64,000 bases of DNA, taken from assembly GCA_037013495.1 (NCBI GenBank), contig CM072810.1:59010843-59074842 (forward strand), in the 5' to 3' direction. This document shows positions 20,998 through 32,860 of this stretch, in pieces (the first letter of the stretch is position 1; each line of letters opens with the position of its first letter). The translations under genes and the position numbers were made by a program. Under the pieces are notes generated by a model, which was not told the DNA's origin, made no database searches, and saw nothing but the letters and a program-made list of their open reading frames with translations. The stretch is from Hippophae tibetana (taxonomy: Eukaryota; Streptophyta; Magnoliopsida; Rosales; Elaeagnaceae).

Positions 20998-22690
20998 ACA
21001 AAAGTAATAAAATACTTATTGCCACCTCTTGTTTGAAGAAATTTCAAATCATATAGATCACTATGGATTAAGTCCAAGGGTTCAGTGTTTCTTTCAATCG
21101 AATGAAATGATGACCTAGTTATTTTTGCCTCAACACAAGTCTCACACTTATGCTTTGAATCTATTTGGAATGGAGGTATGTGTTCCATGTAAATTAATCT
21201 ACACAATGTATCGTAATTAACATAACCTAGTCTACCATGCCACAAGTTGGAAGACTCAAGCATATAAGCAAAAAAATTAATTTTATTAATATTCTTAGTT
21301 TTAACAGTCATTACATTGAGCTTAAATAGCTCATCAGATACATATCCCTTCCCCACAAACACCCCATTTTTTCTCACAATGATCTTGTCAGATTCAAACA
21401 CCATCTGAAAGACATGCTTGTTTAACAATGAGCCAGAAACAAGATTATTACGGATGTTAGACATATAGAGTACATTATTTAATGTAAGCTCCTTCTTAGA
21501 GGTCATCTTCAGTTTGACCTAGCTTTGCCCTTGAATGGTTAATGTGGTAGAATTTCCTATAAAGAGCCTCTCTCCATCTTTCACTACTTCAAAAGTAGTG
21601 AATAGCCCTTTATCTGAGCTTATGTGCCTTGTTGCACCAGTGTCAATCCACCACTCCTTTGGATTTAATCCCATCAAGTTCACCATAGAAATGACTATAC
21701 ATAAGTTAATTCAAAAATATCATGAGTGATGTCATCAACTATGTTTGCCTCAAGATTTTTATTTCTTTTTGGAAACCTACAGTCTGGGGCTTTATACCCT
21801 ATTCTCTGATAGTTAAAACAAATCCCTTTGAAGCTTGACTTCTTAAAATTTGCTTCTCTAGGTCTCAATTTAGATTCTTACCCAGCTTTCCCTTGTCGTT
21901 ATTCTTATTGTGTTTGGAACTTTGACCATGTTCCATCACATTAGCCTTGGATACTGATGAGATATAACCTCTTTTAGAAGAAGCCTTGTTGTCTTCTTCC
22001 ACTTTGAATCTTATCAGCAAGTCTTTCAAATATACTTCCCTTTGCTTGTGCTTAAGGTAGGCCTTGAACTCTATCCATGAAGGGGCAAATTTTCAATAAT
22101 AGTTACAACTTGAAAGGTTTCACAAAGTACAATCCCTTCAGCATACATCTCTGTTATGATATCTTCGCACCATACCGATTTAGAGTCCACCATCTTATAA
22201 TTAAGAAATCGACCAACCAAAAGTTTCTTGGCACCGACATTTTCAGTTTCATACTTTTGGTCCAATGATTCCCATAAGTCTTTGATTGTCTTTTCCTTAT
22301 TGTACTCATTGTACAAGGAATCTGTTGGACTATTTAGAACATAGTTCCAACATAGATAATCAGAATGCTTCCATACTTCAATAGCACTAACAGACTGAAA
22401 ATCTTGTTCCCCCTCAAGTTGATCGGGAGCTTCTTCAGTCAAGAACCTTGCTAAATTCAAGGTGGTGAAATAAAACATCATCTTACTCTTCCATCTCTTG
22501 AAGTTCAAATCATTAAATTTCTCCAATCTCTCTACCACAACATGGTTCATTAGATTAGAAACTGGTAACATTGGGGTTATCCTATGAGCCATAGAAGGCC
22601 TCCTCATTTGGTTCACAGTGGAACCACCCATAGTAGGGTCAGCAACATTCATAGTTGGGTTTTCAGTTTGGGACACTGGAGTTGTCATTT

Positions 22691-23639
22691 AAGATTGCAT
22701 AACATGTTTATAATATAATAGATAATATAACAAATTATAAATAATCTATTTGTCTTAAAATATTTATTAATTTTTTTTTGTATTTGTTTGTCCAAAAAGT
22801 AAGCAAAAAATTATCTTAAGATTGTTAGAAATAATAATGAGACAAATAATTTAAGAATGAAATTATTTTATCAAAAGAAATTAGAAATATATATAAATAC
22901 AAAATTTAAATAATATATAAATTAAATAAATAGAATAATAATTGAGGCATGTGTATCACACAATATCCTTAAGATAATTTTTTCTTTCACCCTAGGTGTT
23001 TAAGAACGATGGAAATTTATCTCATAAGATACAATGATTAAATAATAATAATAAACTTACACCATAGTTTATTATTCTACGAACTTTAAAATGTCTGAAC
23101 TCTATCGAAAGAACCTAACTCTAGATAGAAAATATACAACCAAAATAATAATAATAATAATAATAAATAATATATATATATATATATATATAGCTTTTCC
23201 GTACTTCTTTACTACTTTCCTTTTTTTTCTTTTTCTCCTTCTTCTTCTCCTCATAGCCTTCTTTATTATCTATTTTTTCCCTTTCTTTCTCAAATCTTGC
23301 TTTTCTTTTTTCATGTTTCTCCTTCTCTATTTATAGAAGAATCATACATAAATGAAAAAGAGAATTGATGCAGAGAAACAACCGAAGAAGAGGAAGAGCA
23401 ATGGAAAATAATCAATTCAGAAACATTTAGTAATTTAATTCAAAATATTTCAACATATCTTACACCTTTTCAAAAACAATTTAAAGTATAAGTTATGATA
23501 ACATATATTTATAACTCCTACTATTTTTAAATGTCTTGCAACAAGGTAAACATATTTGACTAACCAACATTAATATTCAAACAAAACGATGGTTCATCAA
23601 AGAGAGGGAGAAAAACAAGAAAAATAAAAATGATGGCAC
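22691..23639. other. AT-rich spacer upstream of copia-2 gag
   Basis: May hold the degraded leader and LTR of copia-2, but no LTR ends or primer-binding site were recognised. Short (TAA)n and (TA)n runs lie at 23140-23192. The small open frame at 23091-23336 is low-complexity Ile/Phe/Leu sequence. Confidence 0.5.
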
Positions 23640-23803
23640 AATTTGAAAGCTTTAGAACTGATTACTCTTTAAATAATAAAATAAATCATCAACTATTAAG
23701 TGGTATCATTTAGTTCTTTACCTTTTTAAAAAAATAAACAATTAAAGACAAACTACGTTATATAAAGTAAAAAATCATTAAAATGTGTTTTATCTTTAAT
23801 AGG

Positions 23804-24031
23804 TACTAAACTAGTTTACCTTGATCTATTTAGGTTGTTATTTCATGTGGTACCTTTTAACTACATTAATGTAGTATTTATTATTTATGTTATTCCTTTT
23901 ACAACTGTTACAAAATATACTACTAACACACATTGTGCAACTAGTTTATAGAAGAGAAGCTGTGTAATGAATTTACACATGAAATAATAGAACTTTTTTT
24001 CTAGAATTCCTTTCAACTTAATTTGATTGTA
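23804..24031 (+). repeat. 5' LTR of copia-3
   Basis: Shares TAGTTTACCTTG, CCTTTTAACTACATTA, CACATGAAATAATAGAAC and TAGAATTCCTTTCA with the 3' LTR. It is about 100 bp shorter. It ends immediately before the primer-binding site at 24032. Confidence 0.8.
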
Positions 24032-25438
24032 TGGTATCAAAGAAGGCAATTTATAGGGATTAAATTTCTCTAATTGTCATGGATAATCGCCAGGCGACCT
24101 ATCACGATATAGCTAATTCATCTACATCAATTCGTCCAATTCTTGATCCAATAACCAGTTCACCATCTACAAACCTAAGTTCATCTTCTTCGCTTGATCT
24201 TCTAGCTTAGAATTTCAACTCCTTGTGAATTCTAGCATTTCTATAAAGCTTGATCACATAAACTATCTCATTTGGCACAAGTAGATGGAAAATTTAATCA
24301 TAGCTTATGGACTTGAAAGTTTTATAGATAAATCAATTTCTTCTCCACAAAAAATTCTTGATCTTGGACAAATTCTGTTGAATCCTCATTATGAGAATTG
24401 GAATAGGCTCAATAACATGGTCAAGAGCTAGATATATAGAACAATTTCTTTTAAGAAATCTTCTTGTGAACATCATGTTTGACAAATTTGTGAGAAAATT
24501 GGCCATAATGCTTCACTTTGTTTTGTTCTATGAGATCTTCTCAACAAAAATTACAAAGGGGATATGTCTTCTTTATTCTCTAATAAAAAAAATTCTACTA
24601 ATTTTGCATCATATCACAATTCTATTCATCAAGATAATGCTTGGTAGTTGGACAATAGTACTAGTCCCTATGTCACCTCTGTTATCAAGAATGTTCCTTA
24701 CAATGGTAGTGAAGGTGTTACCTTAGGTAATGGGTATACTTCACTTATCCATTGCATTAGACATGGTTCACTTACTTATAATAATCATAGATGCTTTCTT
24801 TCTTTAAATCATATATGGCATACATATCATGTCACTCATAATTTGCTTTATGTTAACAAATTATGCTCTGATAGTAATGTATTTAAGAAATTTTATTTAA
24901 ATATGTTTTAAGTCAAGTATATTACTATGAAGAAAGTTCTAATGCAAAGAGAACCTGAAGAAGGTCTTTATAAGTTTAAAGGAATTGTTTCTATCTCATC
25001 AATGGCCTCAAGACATGGAAATCTTTCCTTTGATCTTGTTCAACAACTTGTACACAAAGGATATATTGATGCTACTAGTGTACCTAAGTCTGATTTTTTG
25101 TGTTTTCGGTCAAACCTTAAGTCTCATAAACTTTCTTTTTTCAACTAGAATTGAAAAGAATACACATGTTTTTGAATTACTATTTTTAGATCTATGGATA
25201 ATTCCTATTACATCTTGTAATGGTGATCACTATTTCCTTTCCATTGTTGAGGATTGTATTCTATTCAATTGGTTGTTTTCTTTCAAATCAAAGTTTCAAA
25301 TTTTTTTCAATCCTTCATTGTTATGATCAAAACACAGTTCAATACTAATATAAAAAGTATTCAAACTGATGAAGGAGGTAAATTTGTTTCTCTTTATTCT
25401 TTAGTATATAGCATTATATATAGACACTCATGCCCACA

Positions 25439-25803
25439 TGTCAATGGACAGCTTAGCTATCCATAACAACTTTGCTGTGTTCCATTGACAGCTTAGTTGT
25501 ACATAACAATTTTGCTATAATTTGTTGTCCATATTCATTTAGTTGTACACAACTGTTGTCCATAGTCTATTTAGCTATAAATAATTGTCCATAAACAATT
25601 TTCCATAGACAGCAATCCATGGTTGCCTACAAACTATCCATAAACAGTTATCCACAGCTGTCCACAATTGTCCACAACTGTTCATAGACAGTTTTGATGT
25701 ATTTTGTAGGTTTGTTGTATTTTGTAAAGTCTATAAATAGAAATAAATCATAAGACCAAATCATTCGGTCATTTCATACAACATTCTTGACTTATTTTTG
25801 ACA
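25439..25803. mobile_element. Solo LTR, 365 bp, with 5-bp target duplication CCACA
   Basis: Begins TGTCAATGG and ends TTTTTGACA, giving the terminal inverted pair TGTCAA/TTGACA. It is flanked by CCACA at 25434-25438 and 25804-25808. Removing it restores a continuous integrase reading across the site. The left two-thirds carry about ten variants of TGTCCATA/TGTCCACA. A TATA-like CTATAAATAG lies near 25731. No internal region, so it is a solo LTR from an element family not otherwise seen here. Confidence 0.93.
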
Positions 25804-26874
25804 CCACACACCTCGAAACAAAATGTTGTCGTGGAATCATGTTATCATCCCATTGTTGAAAAAGATTTAGCATTTTTGCATCAATCAAGCATGCCTTTGT
25901 ATTTTTGTCCTTATGGAATAAGTACTGTAGTCTTTCTTATCAATAGTCTACCTACTAATTCATTGAACAACTTGACTCCCTATGAATTCTTATTTCACAA
26001 ACCCCTTAATTATACATTTCTCAAAACCTTTGGATGATAATTCTTTCCTTATTTATGATCATATACACAACATAAATTGCAACCTTGATCCATTGAGTGT
26101 GTTTTCATTGGTTATGCATCCAATTATCAAGGTTACTTGTGTTTGGATGTTTCCTCTTATAGGTTTTACATTAGTAGGCATGTCATATTCAATGAACATA
26201 TTTTTTTCTTTTACCAAACCTATTCCTACATTCCCTTCTTTGTCTGACTCTCCTTATAATCTTATTGTTCCACTTTTTATTCCCTTCTTACTTGTTAATA
26301 ATCCACTTCCTAATATTCCATCCCATTTTGACCCTCTTACTTCAACAGTTCCACTTGCTTCTTCACCTATCAATACCTCTACTTCTTCTACTACTTCCAC
26401 AACACCTTTTAACTGTCATCCTATGATCACTATTGCCAAGAATGGAATTCATAAGCCCAAAATTCTCAATGCTATAGTTTATATTCAAAAATGGAAAGAC
26501 TAATTACAAAAAGAATAAGATGCACTCTTAAACAATGGCACATGGGATCTTGATCCCTTGCCTATTGGATAGTCATCCATTGGTTATAAATGGATTTTTA
26601 TGGTAAAACTCCTTAGCTCTAATCTTCTTGACAAATACAAAGTAGGCTTGTTGCTTTGGGATACATGCAAGAAGAAAAGGTGGATTTTTATGAGACTTTT
26701 AGTTCTGTAGTTAAACTTATCACCATATGTGTGGTTCCTTGCCTTACCTTAACATTTAATTGGAAATTATGCCAGGTTAACATTAATAATGCATTTCTTC
26801 ATGGTGATTTGTATTAGGTTTTCTATATAAAATAACCTCTTGGTTTCGAGCAAGGAACCTATTTGGTGGGTAAG

Positions 26875-28668
26875 TGATGAGTGCTCAAAAAGCAGTAAAA
26901 TAACCATGATTTTATGCACATTAATTGATTAAAAATATATATATTTATATGTTTTATCATATATTTATATAAATTTGTCTTTTTCGGAATCACGGGTATT
27001 TTTATTGTTTTTCAGGTATATTTTGGCTTAAAAATGCAACTTAAAGACTCAAAGAGGAATACTGGAAGCAATACATCATAAATATATTAATAAATAAATG
27101 GGGAAAGGTCAACAAATATGGAAAAAATTGGACAAAATGGGTCAAAAAGATAAAAAAATTCAAAAATGAGAAAATCGTGCCCTGGTACTGTTCATATGCG
27201 CCAAGCTGCGCGCGGCTACTGTTCATCCGCGCGCGCCGACGCCCGTTTCGCCCCATTTTTCACGTGCAACTGCCTCCATGACGTCATGCTGACGTCATCA
27301 ATGACCTTAGCAATTCCATTACGCGTTTTTACATTTTTTTAACATTTTTTTACTCATTTTTTCTCTCCATCCTCACCTATAAATACCCCTCTTCCCTTCA
27401 CTTCAAAACACACCTTCAACACCTTCAAAACACACTTCTCTCTTCTTTCTTTCTCTCTTTTCTTAGATTTTTAGTTTTTCTTAGTTTTTAGTTAATTTCT
27501 CTTAGTTTTAGAGTTCTTCCCTTTTTGGGAAGAACTAGTTATGTTTATGTAATTTATTAGCTTTTTGATTCAATGAATGGAAGTGCAAATTCCGCTTGGA
27601 GGTTTTCCAGCAACGGGAATAGCGTCGAAGTTCTGTAAGGATTTTATTTTCTTTACAGTTATTTTTTATGCTTTATTCTTACATGTTATATTTAATTTGT
27701 CTGTGATTAAATTTAACTATGTTGGCTGTTTAGTAAACATGATGTAATAATGACGTTGTTATGCTTGCGAAATATTAAATAGGTAAAAATCTCTAAAATG
27801 AATTGATTTTGTTTTTATTCAAGATTTTATATTAAGAATGTTAGAGAGAAATATATTATTTTTCATTACAAACTTAAACCTGAAAATTAGATTTTAAGGT
27901 TTAGTTATCCGGTCTGATTTAGAGTAGTGCTCTTTTATTTGATGGTACAATCGCCCGGTAGTTAGAGTGAAGCTCTATTTCAAAAGTTTTTATAAGAATT
28001 ATTATCTGAAAATGTATTGACGACATGTTTTCGGTAGTGGTTTTAAAACATGAAAGTTAGTACTCGGATAACTAAATTCTTAGGTTTAATTTGGACACTT
28101 TGAATAAAGTTTAAACTGTCTAACCCCACCAAAGGTGGCATTTAAATGGTTCATTTTCAATATCTTAGAAAAAAGAATTAATTTAATTAAGCATATTAGT
28201 TATCAACCCCACCCATAGGTGTTAATTGATTTGTTTAGTTAACAAAAAATATCTAACCCCACCAAAGGTGGTATTCATACAAAAAAGTGAGAATCAATAA
28301 ATATCAATTCATATATTTAATAACCTAAATAATATGAGCAAGCATAATTAACTTAGTTATTATATCCATAAATACTCCGCCATTATAAATGATAAAATTT
28401 GCATAAATGTTTATTGAATCTATGTTTATTTTTATGTTCTTAGATTAAAAACACAAAACCCCAAAATATCGTGACAAGATGTTTAGGATTTAATTTCGTT
28501 TTTAAAAGTTTGAATAATAAATTAAAAATCACATACATTCCTTCCTTAGATCGACCTTGGGAGTATACTTATTATTTTCTACGAAATGATTTGTGCATTT
28601 GCGAGAGTTTTATAAATATTAAAACCAAAGTATTGGGAAGAATCGGCGATGCCGGTTTTCGCTCATCA
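26875..28668. mobile_element. Solo LTR of the TGATGAG family, 1794 bp, target duplication GTAAG
   Basis: Starts TGATGAGTGCTC and ends CGCTCATCA, flanked by GTAAG at 26870-26874 and 28669-28673. A TATA box, TATAAATA, lies at 27378-27385. A GC-rich block lies at about 27176-27260. Three small hairpin motifs of the type AACCCCACCAAAGGTGG occur at about 28120-28270. The closest relative is 51688-53448. No primer-binding site or coding region follows, so it is a solo LTR. The long LTR suggests Ty3/gypsy origin, but the lineage is not proven. Confidence 0.93.
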
Positions 28669-29293
28669 GTAAGTTAAAAAAATCCTTGTATGGACTAAAA
28701 TAAGCACTATGTGCTTGGTTTCACAAGCTCAATTCCTTCTTTTGTAGCGTGGATTTGTGCCATCAAATTTTAATACAAGTATATTCATTCTCATTATTGA
28801 TTCAATTATGTTGATGATATCATCATCACAGGAAATCAATCTCATCTCATCATTCAACTCATCTTTATATTGGATGCTCACTTTTCCTTAAAAGATTTGG
28901 GCACTCTCAATTATTTATTTAGTGTAAAGGTCTTTTATGGTCACAATACTCTACATCTAAGTCAATCAAAATATTCTTGTGACTTGATTCAAAGATGTAA
29001 TCTACATCATAACAAGCTAGTTGACACTTCCATATTTTTTTGGAAATAAATCAACAAGTATGATGTGAATCCCCTTTCCAATCCTTATAAGTATCAAAGT
29101 GTTGTTTGTGCTCTTCAACATCTTACATTCACATAACTTGAATTTTTCTTTGTTGTCAACAACTTATGAAAATTCATGGCTTATCATTACACCAATGTCA
29201 CATTGTTCTATAGTTTACTCATCACTCAATCATCTGTTGTGGATCTCATTTCCTTTAGTGATGTAGACTGGGCGCACCCTGATGATAGCAAAA

Positions 29294-29929
29294 TGTTACG
29301 TCCCGCTCAAATTGTCCCGCAAAATCCAAACAAATGGTGCTTGCCTAAAGGATCTAGACTTTTCTACAAGAGAAGGTTCTAGAGTGGCCTAGAGATGTCT
29401 ATAATAAGCTAGAGTTGGATGGACTCAACTCAAGCTTTGAAGACCCTAGAATGTTATAGAGCACGTTGGAGGGTGCTAGAATGGGCTGGAATATTCTAGA
29501 ACGTGCCGGATGGTTCATGAAGAATGTAGAAGCCGCTGAAAGCTTATGGAACATCCCAAAACGTGCATGAAGGAGCTAGACAAACCTAGAAGACTCTAGA
29601 GTTGGCTAGAAGGTCCTAGACCCTTGTGGCATATTGTAGATAAAACAAGAACACTCTTGTATATTCTAGAACTAGAAGAATCTAGAAAGTGGTGGCATAG
29701 CCTTAATCTTAGAGCCACACTATAAATAGACCCATTGGTCTTCATTTCTATTCATCTTGGGAATTCTTAGCATCTTGTAAGATAAACTCTCTCTAGAGAA
29801 ATACAAAGCATTCTTTACAAACTCTCTTTCTAATCTCTTTGGAGTTTCATTCGGATTCAAAGGCAGGCTTAGTGCAACAGACGGTTCTAAGTGACGCACG
29901 ATCGCTACTTGAAAAATAAGGTCGTGACA
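29294..29929. mobile_element. Solo LTR, 636 bp, rich in TTCTAGAA heat-shock-element-like motifs
   Basis: Starts TGTTACGTCC and ends GGTCGTGACA (imperfect inverted termini), with AAAA on both sides consistent with a 4-5-bp target duplication. It interrupts the RNase H region of copia-3 between DVDWA and KSTNGF. It holds a dense cluster of CTAGAA/TTCTAG motifs, including a perfect three-unit heat shock element GAATATTCTAGAA at 29489-29501 and others near 29372 and 29664. A TATA box, TATAAATA, lies at 29721-29728, downstream of the cluster, as in a promoter. Confidence 0.88.
29489..29501. promoter_or_regulatory. Perfect trimeric heat shock element
   Basis: GAA-2-TTC-2-GAA spacing, the established binding pattern of heat shock factors. 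It lies about 220 bp upstream of the TATA box of the solo LTR, together with several partial elements. Function is inferred. Confidence 0.6.
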
Positions 29930-30161
29930 AAAAGCACTAATGGGTTTTGTGTTTTATTTGGCAATAATTTGGTCATGGAAATGCTTCAAATAGAAAGTTG
30001 TATCCATGCATGTCATTCAATAAGTCTAAGAATAATGCCCTTATTGCCACAAAAACTAAATTACTTTGGCTTCAATTTTTACTTTCTAAGTTGTGTCTCA
30101 CCATTCCTTCTTCACCCTAAATTATTTATGATAGTCTTAATGCCAAACACTTATGTCACAA

Positions 30162-32240
30162 TGACAAGTGCTTAAATTAAAAACACTAAAATTACCATGA
30201 TTTAATATAGTTTAATTGATTAAATGGGTTTATATTCGTATGATTTTATCATATTTTTATATAAATTTATCTTTTCAGAATCATGAGTATTTTTATACTT
30301 TTTAAGGTATTTTAGTTGAAAAACTACTTGAAGACTCGAAAAAATACTATAGGAAATACATCATAAATATATTGAGAAAAGATGGGGGAAAAGTCAAAAA
30401 GATGTAAAAATTGGACAAAATGGGTCAAAAATGTCAAAAAGACCAAAATTGCACGCATAATCGCTCATTCCTACCGAGTCCTGCGCGCAACAGCCCATCC
30501 ATGCCAAATCCCACGCGGAGCATCCCGTCTACACTGAATTCGGCACGTAGCATCCCTTCCACGCCGAGTCCCATGCATAGTAGCACTAACGCACACCATA
30601 TTCTAGGACACACCCGCATATGGTTGGCACATACCCAACATACATTGGCACACGCCCAACCCATGCCCATATGTGGTTGACACACACCCAATATACACTG
30701 GCACATGCCTAACACATGCCCACACATGGTCAGTACATACCTAGCCAACGTACATAGTTAGCACACACCAAAAACACGTCGTACTGACTTTTGCACGTGC
30801 CAACACATGCCCACACCATGTCGCAAGCACACACCTCGTCATGTTCCGTATGCACCAACCACTCGTCTACCAAACTTTCCATGCCTCATATCCATGCCAA
30901 CCTCTTCAAACATATCCAAATTCAAATTTTAAAATATTTCCCTCCTTTTTTGGCCTTTTCCTCATCTATAAAAGGAACCTCTTCCCTTATTCTAAAACAC
31001 ACAATTTTCTAAGGTCTTTTTCTCTCTAGAAAATTTTCTTTTTTTTCGTTTTTAGTTTTAGAGTTCTTCTCTTTTTGAGAAGAACTAGCTATGTTTTTTT
31101 TTTATAAATGTTTAGTTTTTGATTCAATAAATGGAAATGCAAATCTGTTTGGAGGTTTTCCAACAACTGAATTAGCGTTAAAATTCTGTAAGGATTCTTT
31201 TAAGGTATAAATTTAATGGATTATTTACAGTTAATTTTATGTTTTATTCTTATATGTTATATTTAATTTATCTGTGATTAAATTTAACATGGTTGATTGT
31301 TGTAAATATGATATAATTATAACGTTGTTATGCTTACGAAATATTAAATAAGAAAAACATTTTCATAAAATAAATTAATTTTGTTTTTATTGAAGATTTT
31401 ATATTAAGAATGATAGAGAGAAATATATTATTTTTTATTACAAACTTAAATCTGAAAGTTAGATTTTAAGGTTTAATTATCCGATCTTATTTAGAGTAGT
31501 GTTATTTTATTTGTTGGTACAATCGTCCGGTAGTTAGAGTAAAACTCTATTTCAAAAGTTTTTATAAAAATTATTATATGTATTAACAACATATTTTTAG
31601 TAATGGTTTTAAAACTTAAAAGTTAGTACTTGGATAATTAAATTCTTAGGTTTAATTTGATCACTTTGAATAAAGTCTAATTAACTAACTCCGACTAAAA
31701 CTATGATTAGATGGTTTTCTATTTTCTTAGAAATAAAGTTAAAATTTAATATTTAATTAATTAATAGGCTTCACCTAAGGATATTAGTTAATTAATATTA
31801 AATAAAATAATTTGGGTCCTACCTAAGGACATTTTCATACCAAAAAGATGAAATCAACAAATATCAATTTATATATTCAATAGCGTAAATAATATAAACA
31901 AGTATAATTAATTTCATTATTATATCCTTAAATACTCTACTATTATGAATGATAAAAAATTGCATGATTTTTTATTGAATCTACATCTATATTTTTTTTG
32001 TTATTAGATTAAGAAATAAACAAATCAAAATATCGTGAGAGGATGTTTAGAATTTTATTTTATTTTTAGGATTTTAAATAATAAATTAAAAACCATATAT
32101 ATTCTTTCCTTAGATCGACCTTAATAGTATACTTATTATTTTCTATAAAATTATTCATGCACTTACGAGAGTTTTAAATACTATAAAAACAAAAAGTATT
32201 TTCAAGATCGGTATTTGCATTGTCGGTCTTGTGCTCATCA
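30162..32240. mobile_element. Solo LTR of the TGATGAG family, 2079 bp, target duplication CACAA
   Basis: Starts TGACAAGTGCTTAAA and ends GTGCTCATCA, flanked by CACAA at 30157-30161 and 32241-32245. It aligns along its length with the copies at 26875 and 51688 but is more diverged, so it is probably the oldest of the three. Its TATA box (30967-30974) lies about 805 bp from the start, against about 505 bp in the other two. The extra 300 bp is a CA/CCCA-rich block at about 30440-30860. Confidence 0.9.
30590..30840. repeat. Degenerate minisatellite in the upstream part of the 2079-bp solo LTR
   Basis: Repeats of GGCACACGCCCAACC, CATGCCCATATGTGGTTG and ACACACCCAATATACA-like words with variable spacing. 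Absent from the two sister LTRs. Open frames on both strands here (for example 30411-30680 and 30434-30748) are by-products of the repeat. Confidence 0.7.
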
Positions 32241-32434
32241 CACAACCCTATACTACATGCTTGCATGAAGCACACTTTGTTCATGATTTGTCATCAAGGG
32301 TGTCTTGGATGTTCAATACGTCTCCACCAGTGATCAATTGGAAGATCTTCTCACAAAGACTCTAGACACTTTTTAATTTCTATCTTTGCACAAAAAATTG
32401 ATGGGGCTACCACCACTCTCCATTTAAGAGGGGA

Positions 32435-32759
32435 TGTTAAACCAGTTTACCTTATGCTTAGTTTTTTTATTTCATATGCTACCTTTTAACTACATTAGGG
32501 TAGTATTTGTTATTTCTGCTATTGCTTTTACAAATGTTAGCTGTAGATATTTTGTAACAAACTCCATGCTCAACTTGATTGGATGGTGCATTCTTTAGTG
32601 TTCACATTTTCTATAGCAAGAATTACACAGTTGCACTTGCTCAGGCTGTGTGTTCACACATTATGCAGCTAGTTTATAAAAAGGACACTAGGTATATGAA
32701 TTCACACATGAAATAATAGAACTTATCTCTAGAATTCCTTTCATCTTGATTTGATTGTA
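32435..32759 (+). repeat. 3' LTR of copia-3
   Basis: Begins TGTTAAACCAGTTTACC after a purine-rich stretch (AAGAGGGGA) and ends TTGATTGTA. Beyond it the MITE sequence resumes. Pairs with 23804-24031. Confidence 0.8.
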
Positions 32760-32860
32760 ATTGACATATTTTTTCTAATGCAGAAGGGCTAAATGATACC
32801 ATTGATAATCTATATGACCAAATAATACAAATGACCTAATCTATGGGCCCTTCCGCTCCT

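Larger units (their letters stand above)
17945..22690 (-). mobile_element. Ty1/copia retrotransposon fossil (copia-2)
   Basis: Minus-strand copia polyprotein remnant. Gag is at about 22688-22070 (ERLEKFNDLNFKRWKSKMMFY, DLWESLDQKYE). A knuckle and linker region follows, then protease and GAG-pre-integrase (about 21700-21140, with WWIDTGATRHI, SNLWHGRLGYVNYD). Integrase (about 21130-19365) is split by the CACTA element at 20028-20997. RT is at about 19300-18170, and an RNase H fragment ([19 protein letters not shown]) ends near 17945. No LTR could be delimited on either side, and the 3' end seems cut off. It is broken, with about ten or more breaks. Confidence 0.92.
23804..32759 (+). mobile_element. 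Ty1/copia fossil (copia-3) carrying four solo LTRs
   Basis: The 5' LTR at about 23804-24031 is followed at once by a primer-binding site, TGGTATCAAAGAAGG (24032). Gag is at about 24080-24650. Pre-integrase and integrase run from about 24650 to 26040, RT from about 26500 to 29165, and RNase H from about 29166 to 32420 in pieces. The 3' LTR is at 32435-32759. Readable motifs include NPHYENWNRLNN, HTSKQNVVVE, NNAFLHGDL-like sequence and CVLFGNNL. Subtracting the four nested solo LTRs (25439-25803, 26875-28668, 29294-29929, 30162-32240) leaves about 4.1 kb, a normal copia length. The two LTRs differ clearly in length and sequence, so it is old. Broken, with more than ten breaks besides the insertions. 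Confidence 0.88.
23640..32860. mobile_element. MITE-like inverted-repeat element, copy 1, split by copia-3
   Basis: The left half (about 23640-23803) and right half (about 32760-32860) align with the two halves of the intact copy at 43424-43713. Examples are GGTATCATTTAG with CAATTAAAGACAAACTA on the left, and ATTGACATATTTTT, GATAATCTATATGACC and ATGACCTAATCTA on the right. Everything between the halves is copia-3 with its own insertions. No transposase. Confidence 0.7.

Noticed and set aside
30411-30748. Overlapping open frames on both strands (Thr/His/Pro-rich and Cys/Gly/Met-rich)
   Set aside because: By-products of the CA/CCCA-rich minisatellite in a solo LTR.
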